NCBI GenBank assembly: GCA_016867505.1
Contig: VGJH01000045.1
Coordinates: 1-8,138 of the forward strand
From: Candidatus Bathyarchaeota archaeon
GTDB lineage: Archaea > Thermoproteota > Bathyarchaeia > TCS64
Direction of reading: 5' to 3'
DNA: 8,138 bases
Below, one piece after another: positions 6,260 through 8,138 of this stretch. The stretch's first letter is position 1. Each line of letters starts with the position of its first letter. The position numbers and the translations under genes were made by a program. The notes beneath the pieces are model-generated. The model saw only the letters and a program-made list of their open reading frames with translations, did not search any database and had not been told where the DNA came from.

Positions 6260-7222
6260 TCATTTCCTCCAATAAATTCTTGTTGTGAACCCTTCTCTAT
6301 CGCTTAGAATATAATTTACTCCTCTTACTTGAAACTCTCCGTTCATTTTTTTGTTGTCCATGCCTTTAATCTCGATCGTATCCCCGATCTCGACACCTGT
6401 GTCTCCAACAACTGTTATGTATCCTTCTAAGATTCTTGTTGATTCTCTTTGTATTGCTTCTGCAACCTTATCTGCAGTATCCTTGTCTCTTATTACTGGA
6501 TCTCTTAGAACCCTCTGAGTGCCTTCGCCTTTAATTCCCTCAACTTTAGATTTACTCAACCAATGAGCAGTGTCAGCGCCTTTAAAGCTAGACGGGCTTT
6601 CCCCTTGAACCGTGACTCCTGTAAAGCTTGGTTCTACTTCAAAAAGTTCCGCATTGATTATGTTTTTAGCATATTCATAGATTTTTGGTTTACTTCTCTC
6701 ATATTGCTTGAAAATTGCTTCGTTATCTGTGTTCAAGTAAAAATCGAAACCACATTTTTTAGCTAGATCCATAATATGATGAAATACAATTTTTTTATCA
6801 TCCACAAAATAATATGGAAAACTAAGACCATCCGAGGCTTCTTTAACTTTTATTCCTGACGCTGATACTAGGTCCTCAACAATTTTCCCCGCTGTCTGAT
6901 TTTCATACACCTTATTGATCCGTTTTTCAATCAAAAATTTCATTGAATCAAAAGATAATATTGAAAGGATTTTAGTTAGATCTGGTCCAACATCTACTAT
7001 AATGCCATTAAAAACAAGCTTCAGTTTATCCTCGTAGCCAATTTTTATTGATAATTTGTCTCCTTGTTTAATGTTCTGTGTCTTTTGCGTATCATTAAGC
7101 TTCAATATGCTGCAACTAGAAACATCCATGCTTGAATCAGTGTAAATACTCAACAGCGGGCTTCTTGGACCTAACTCGTAAGTGTCTGAACCGATTTCTA
7201 CCTTATATGATGGCCTTAACAT
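6260..7222 (-). CDS. gpD/gp27-like baseplate hub protein
   Basis: 320 residues, the usual size for phage late-control gpD and XkdQ-like hub proteins. Recognisable parts are the N-terminal beta-barrel ending in YEDKLKLVFNGIIVDVGP (63-80), then EKRINKVYENQTAGKIVEDL (99-118). That stretch carries the conserved N-x-T before the amphipathic helix, and FHHIMDLAKKCGFDFYLN (147-164) follows. The second barrel contains GDTIEIKGMDN (280-290) and MNGEFQVRGVNYIL (293-306). The trimer of this protein makes a pseudo-hexameric hub that adapts the six-fold tube to the three-fold spike encoded next. The ATG at 7220-7222 has no SD; a promoter 20-45 bases upstream suggests a nearly leaderless message. The TGA overlaps an ATG in the spike gene's leader, but that ATG is probably not used. 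Confidence 0.92.
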   Translation of the reverse strand: MLRPSYKVEIGSDTYELGPRSPLLSIYTDSSMDVSSCSILKLNDTQKTQNIKQGDKLSIKIGYEDKLKLVFNGIIVDVGPDLTKILSILSFDSMKFLIEKRINKVYENQTAGKIVEDLVSASGIKVKEASDGLSFPYYFVDDKKIVFHHIMDLAKKCGFDFYLNTDNEAIFKQYERSKPKIYEYAKNIINAELFEVEPSFTGVTVQGESPSSFKGADTAHWLSKSKVEGIKGEGTQRVLRDPVIRDKDTADKVAEAIQRESTRILEGYITVVGDTGVEIGDTIEIKGMDNKKMNGEFQVRGVNYILSDREGFTTRIYWRK

Positions 7223-7238
7223 TGGTTAAATAATCTTT

Positions 7239-7266
7239 GTTATATGTTAAATATTTATAGAGTCAA
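7239..7266 (-). promoter_or_regulatory. Internal promoter before the baseplate operon
   Basis: The 71-base gap before the gpD-like gene can be read two ways. As an archaeal promoter, CTATAAATAT (7251-7260) is a TATA box centred about 33 bases before the ATG, which predicts a start only a few bases upstream of it. As a bacterial promoter, TTGACT (7261-7266) and TATAAC (7239-7244) are separated by 16 bases and predict a leader of about 10 bases. Either reading fits the absence of an SD before the gene. No strong hairpin terminator is seen in the gap. Confidence 0.45.
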
Positions 7267-7293
7267 AGCCTTGGAAAAATACGATTATGTGGT

Positions 7294-8013
7294 TTAACTC
7301 TGATTATTTTCCTTATCTTTTGATTTTATCTCAACTTCTCTTTTAACACCCTTGTATCCAGGGGCATCAACTGTTACAGTGTATATTCCGGGTTCAAGAT
7401 CATCTTTCTTATAGACTCCTTTTTCATCTGTTTTAAGAGTCAATTCACCGCCATCATAGGTGACTTTAACATCAACGTCTTTTAATGGATTACCTTCAGC
7501 GTTAACGACTTTTCCTACAACCATGTTTATTGAGTCTTTAGCATCATCAGCCTTATCCTCTGCTTCATCTTTTGCCTCCTCATCTTGGTCAGGTGATTCC
7601 TCTTCTTCTGGTGGGGGAACGTATTCTTTTAATCTCATGAGGTAGTGATACCGGTTTAGACCCGTGCTGATGTCATCGACAATGAACTCTTCGATGAGTG
7701 CTTGAGTGATCTCTGCGATTCCTGAGATGTTGGATAGGAAATCAAGGGCTTTACCCTGCTTATATTTCGATCGAAGAGTCTCTAATTCTACTTTTGAGTT
7801 TTCGCCAAAGATAATTCCCTCAAAAGAAATAACTACTGGATTTCTACCGAAGTCTTGGAGTACTCCCCCCTGCATTCCAAGGATCTTGAGCTCCACAACC
7901 CTTCTTTTATCATTGATTGAGATGTTGTAGATACTTTTCAGGGTTTTAGTGGCTCCAGTGTCTTTGTCCCTGATATGCTCTACTAATTTCATTTTATCTA
8001 ATTCAATGCTCAT
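7294..8013 (-). CDS. Tube-spike connector (DNA-circularisation/XkdP-like) with carboxypeptidase-regulatory-like C-terminus
   Basis: 239 residues in three parts. Residues about 10-130 match the N-terminal fold of phage DNA-circularisation (Mu gpN) and XkdP/Afp7-like proteins: RRVVELKILGMQGGVLQDFG (37-56), NPVVISFEGIIFG (58-70), ELETLRSKYKQGKALDFL (77-93), then IEEFIVDDIS (108-117) and YHYLMRLKEY (122-131). Residues 133-161 are a linker of Pro, Glu, Asp and Lys. Residues 162-232 match a carboxypeptidase-regulatory-like beta-sandwich: GKVVNAEGNPLKDVDVKV (167-184), TDEKGVY (195-201), LEPGIYTVTVDAPGYKG (206-222). Relatives in CIS clusters usually carry LysM at the C-terminus; here the beta-sandwich takes its place. 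The inferred role is an inner ring linking the tube to the gpD hub. The ATG (8011-8013) overlaps the upstream stop by one base (TAATG). Its SD is poor, so coupling is likely. Confidence 0.82.
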   Translation of the reverse strand: MSIELDKMKLVEHIRDKDTGATKTLKSIYNISINDKRRVVELKILGMQGGVLQDFGRNPVVISFEGIIFGENSKVELETLRSKYKQGKALDFLSNISGIAEITQALIEEFIVDDISTGLNRYHYLMRLKEYVPPPEEEESPDQDEEAKDEAEDKADDAKDSINMVVGKVVNAEGNPLKDVDVKVTYDGGELTLKTDEKGVYKKDDLEPGIYTVTVDAPGYKGVKREVEIKSKDKENNQS

Positions 8014-8138
8014 TAAATTATGCCACGTCTCCTAGCTTCTTCTTTCAACAATTTAGCTAATCTTCTCTCCAAATCTTTCATGTCAACTCTATCAATATCT
8101 GCTTCAACCTTAACCTCGAAGGGAGTTTGAGGTTCTCT
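8013..8138 (-). CDS. C-terminal end of a small CIS-associated protein, cut by the right edge
   Basis: The last 41 codons are visible in a frame open to the window edge: a strand-like FEVKVEADIDRV, then a charged helix DMKDLERRLAKLLKEEARRR, ending GII. The stop TAA (8013-8015) shares one base with the next ATG. In eCIS clusters the gene just before the LysM/XkdP-like gene is often a very small Afp6/DUF5908-like protein with a strand region and a charged C-terminal helix, and the visible part fits that shape. In phage-like clusters the same place is held by the end of a tape measure protein, which cannot be excluded. The start and full length are outside the window. Confidence 0.6.
   Translation of the reverse strand, partial: REPQTPFEVKVEADIDRVDMKDLERRLAKLLKEEARRRGII

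Noticed and set aside
6258..6272. Upstream TTG (6270-6272) or ATG (6261-6263) as start of the spike gene
   Set aside because: The GGAGG at 6266-6270 overlaps the TTG and is only two bases from that ATG; it is eight bases from the ATG at 6255-6257, which is the normal spacing.
1..8138. CRISPR arrays, tRNA or rRNA genes, insertion sequences and attachment sites
   Set aside because: No regularly spaced direct repeats, no cloverleaf or rRNA-like stretches, no transposase or integrase frames and no terminal inverted repeats were seen on either strand.

Overview
The window is the baseplate and spike end of a contractile tail-like particle, meaning a contractile injection system (CIS/eCIS) or the tail module of a prophage. 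It is read entirely from the minus strand, so transcription runs from high to low coordinates. The DNA is AT-rich by eye, arginine codons are mostly AGA/AGG, and proteins and linkers are rich in Asp/Glu, as in many low-GC salt-tolerant prokaryotes. The domain of life is not settled. Shine-Dalgarno (SD) sites of the GGAGGTGA type and several TTG starts fit low-GC bacteria or euryarchaea. The single clear internal promoter can be read as an archaeal TATA box with a nearly leaderless transcript, or as a bacterial -35/-10 pair.

Layout in transcription order: (1) the C-terminal end of a small helical protein cut by the right edge (8013-8138). (2) A hub/tail-tube-connector protein with a DNA-circularisation/XkdP-like N-terminal domain, an acidic linker and a carboxypeptidase-regulatory-like C-terminal domain (7294-8013). 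(3) A 71-base gap with a promoter. (4) A compact baseplate operon: gpD/gp27-like hub, gpV/gp5-like spike, PAAR tip, gp25/gpW wedge, gpJ/gp6 wedge with a duplicated inserted domain, gpI-like wedge/tail protein with a distal-tail-like insert, and a small coiled-coil protein that may be a fibre or adaptor. These genes overlap or lie within about 20 bases of each other. (5) A weak terminator, then a module of two diverged tandem copies of a protein made of a TDxxG beta-domain plus a peptidoglycan-binding-like domain. The first copy (804-1450) is broken by one missing base in an A-run and one in-frame TAA. The second (58-699) is intact. (6) The first 15 codons of a further gene run off the left edge.

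Together, gpD, gpV and PAAR make the membrane-piercing central spike. gp25, gpJ and gpI make the baseplate wedges that trigger sheath contraction. The linker-hub protein joins spike to tube. The peptidoglycan-binding-like proteins are probable accessory or cargo proteins placed at the end of the structural operon. Sheath, tube, tape measure and ATPase genes are not in the window, so eCIS versus prophage cannot be decided here. The most notable observations are the decayed (or recoded) paralog with an in-phase A AAA AAC heptamer, the non-LysM C-terminal domain on the hub protein, and the internal domain duplication in gpJ.
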